The notes under the pieces were generated by a model that was not told the origin of the DNA, ran no database searches, and saw only the letters and a program-made list of their open reading frames with translations. A stretch of DNA of 64,000 nucleotides from Kryptolebias marmoratus (Eukaryota > Chordata > Actinopteri > Cyprinodontiformes > Rivulidae), in assembly GCF_001649575.2 (NCBI RefSeq), contig NC_051430.1:12267951-12331950 (forward strand), read 5' to 3'. Numbering within the stretch: the stretch's first letter is position 1; each line of letters opens with the position of its first letter. Shown here piece by piece: positions 62,820 to 64,000 of the stretch. Both the position numbers and the translations under genes were made by a program.

Positions 62820-63239
62820 AAACCCCAAACAAATCAAATCTTGCAACAGGCATGAGAAAGAGATCCTGCCTGCCTCAGCTCCCAGCCACCTCTGAGCCGT
62901 GACGCCGGGACTCCGGTCTCCCTGGGTTACTGCGATGAATTTTCCATTGTTCTCGGTCGACTACACCGATGTGGCAAAGCTGGATGAATGGTGCGCACGG
63001 CAATAGATGTAACTCTTTGTGGCCTTTGCAAGGTGTCTAGCAGAGAGCCATAATGTCCCCCGTAATCGAAGGCGGATTGTTGAAAAGGCCCGGAGACAAA
63101 AAAATAAATAAATAAATAACAAAAAAAACACGAAAACTTAGTGACAAGCATGAAAAGCCCCCGTGCAGCCGGGGGTCCAAACTGCAGACCACTCGTGTCA
63201 CTCGGCTCCAGTTTAGCCCCCCTATTTGTGCTGGGATTA

Positions 63240-64000
63240 TGTGATTGTTTAATAATTTAATTTAGCAATCCACTCCACCCTGCGCTGAACACAAAAACAA
63301 TTGTTTTGATTTAAAAATAAACAACCTGAATTATTATTATTATTATTTTTCTGCTTGTTTGTTTTAATACTTCCTGTGATAGACTTTAGCTGACATGTAA
63401 AATGTTTGTCATTTAAAGCAGATCAATTTTTAAAAAAGGAGTTTAATTTAGTCATCTTAAAAAGCACTGTTAATACTTTAATTTAAATAATTATGTTAAT
63501 ATTTACCACAATGGTATAGCTGTAAAATGACTACATTAAATGTACGAATTAAATCAAATTACTCTGCTTTTAAAAATAACTAAATTAATTTATGAGGTAA
63601 AGGGAAAAAAACATTTTTACAAGCAACATATTTACCTAAATTAAAAAAGAAATTACAGAAATTAATTTCTTTCAATATGAAATGATTTTTAAATTTTGAT
63701 ATTTAAAATTCAGTGATCAGGTATTTTTTTAATATATTTTTTTCCTGGTTTTAAAATCTAGTTGTTTGTTTTATTTATATTTATGTTATGTTATTTATTT
63801 ATTTATTTTTCGTGTGCGTGCGCGAGCCGCGCGAGCGCAAACTGCTGCATCTTTAGTTTTCAACATAAGCAGGGTTATTATTTCCAATAAAATTAAATTA
63901 AAAAAAATGAAACGAGATGGAAAAACACAAGGCCTTTAATTACAATAATTTGACATAAAATTTGTAATATATATATAATTTTTTTTTTTTTTTTTTTTTT
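63240..64000. other. very AT-rich end of window
   Basis: About 760 bases, strongly A/T with TTA and TTTA short repeats and one GC-rich island (CGTGCGTGCGCGAGCCGCGC, about 63813). It ends in a T22 run cut by the window edge. No gene seen. Confidence 0.8.

Larger units (their letters stand above)
28309..64000 (-). other. lmx1b: lmx1b intron 2 (5' end beyond window)
   Basis: Exon 3 begins mid-codon after a clear acceptor, so an upstream exon must exist. I searched the minus strand here for the first LIM domain (motifs such as SDRFLMRVN, WHEECLQC, YFRDRKLYC) and saw nothing, so the intron runs at least 35.7 kb. A very long second intron is known for vertebrate LMX1B. It contains repeats, two small assembly gaps plus a single N, a CpG-dense block and many enhancer-like blocks, but no nested gene I can support. 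Confidence 0.8.

Noticed and set aside
1..64000. tRNA, rRNA, microRNA or CRISPR features
   Set aside because: No T-arm consensus with a supporting cloverleaf, no rRNA core, and no regularly spaced short repeats were found. The ~300 bp repeats are too long and diverged for a CRISPR array.

Overview
The window is vertebrate nuclear DNA, most likely from a teleost fish. The only protein-coding gene I can support is the 3' part of lmx1b (LIM homeobox transcription factor 1-beta) on the minus strand. It appears as six exons with GT-AG introns: 28076-28308, 25431-25606, 23066-23143, 22612-22678, 21344-21505 and 20096-20253. Together they encode 290 residues in one continuous frame: the second LIM domain, an acidic linker, a complete homeodomain, a glutamine-rich stretch and the conserved C-terminus ending in SYFAS. 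The exons for the N-terminus and first LIM domain are not visible and should lie beyond position 64000. A fish origin is suggested by a decayed Tc1-like transposon of a type common in fish, short hAT-like elements, a dispersed ~300 bp repeat that I associate with percomorph fishes, and the density of (CA)n and homopolymer tracts. I cannot tell the lmx1ba and lmx1bb paralogues apart, or name the species.

Layout: 1 to about 18.8 kb is DNA downstream of lmx1b with no gene I can support. It holds microsatellites, a Tc1-like fossil (about 13.65-14.93 kb), a possible second mariner-like remnant (about 16.06-16.83 kb) and a CpG-dense block (18.23-18.72 kb). About 18.86-20.10 kb is the probable 3' untranslated region. 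From 20.1 to 28.3 kb lie exons 8 to 3 with introns of 0.4-2.5 kb; introns 3, 4 and 6 carry transposon and repeat insertions. From 28.3 kb to the end (35.7 kb) is intron 2, cut off by the window edge. The first part of intron 2 (about 28.3-40 kb) contains repeats, a MITE-like element and a second CpG-dense block at 34.02-34.44 kb. The part from about 41 to 63 kb has fewer recognisable repeats and several blocks that look like enhancers, rich in homeodomain (TAATTA), POU and bicoid-type (GATTA) sites. These are candidates only; I ran no alignment.

The logic of the locus is a developmental transcription factor with a compact 3' half and a very long second intron that may hold much of its cis-regulation. 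Five assembly gaps all abut runs of G or C, so the sequence there is incomplete for a structural reason. I found no tRNA, rRNA, CRISPR or bacterial feature and no virus-derived gene.
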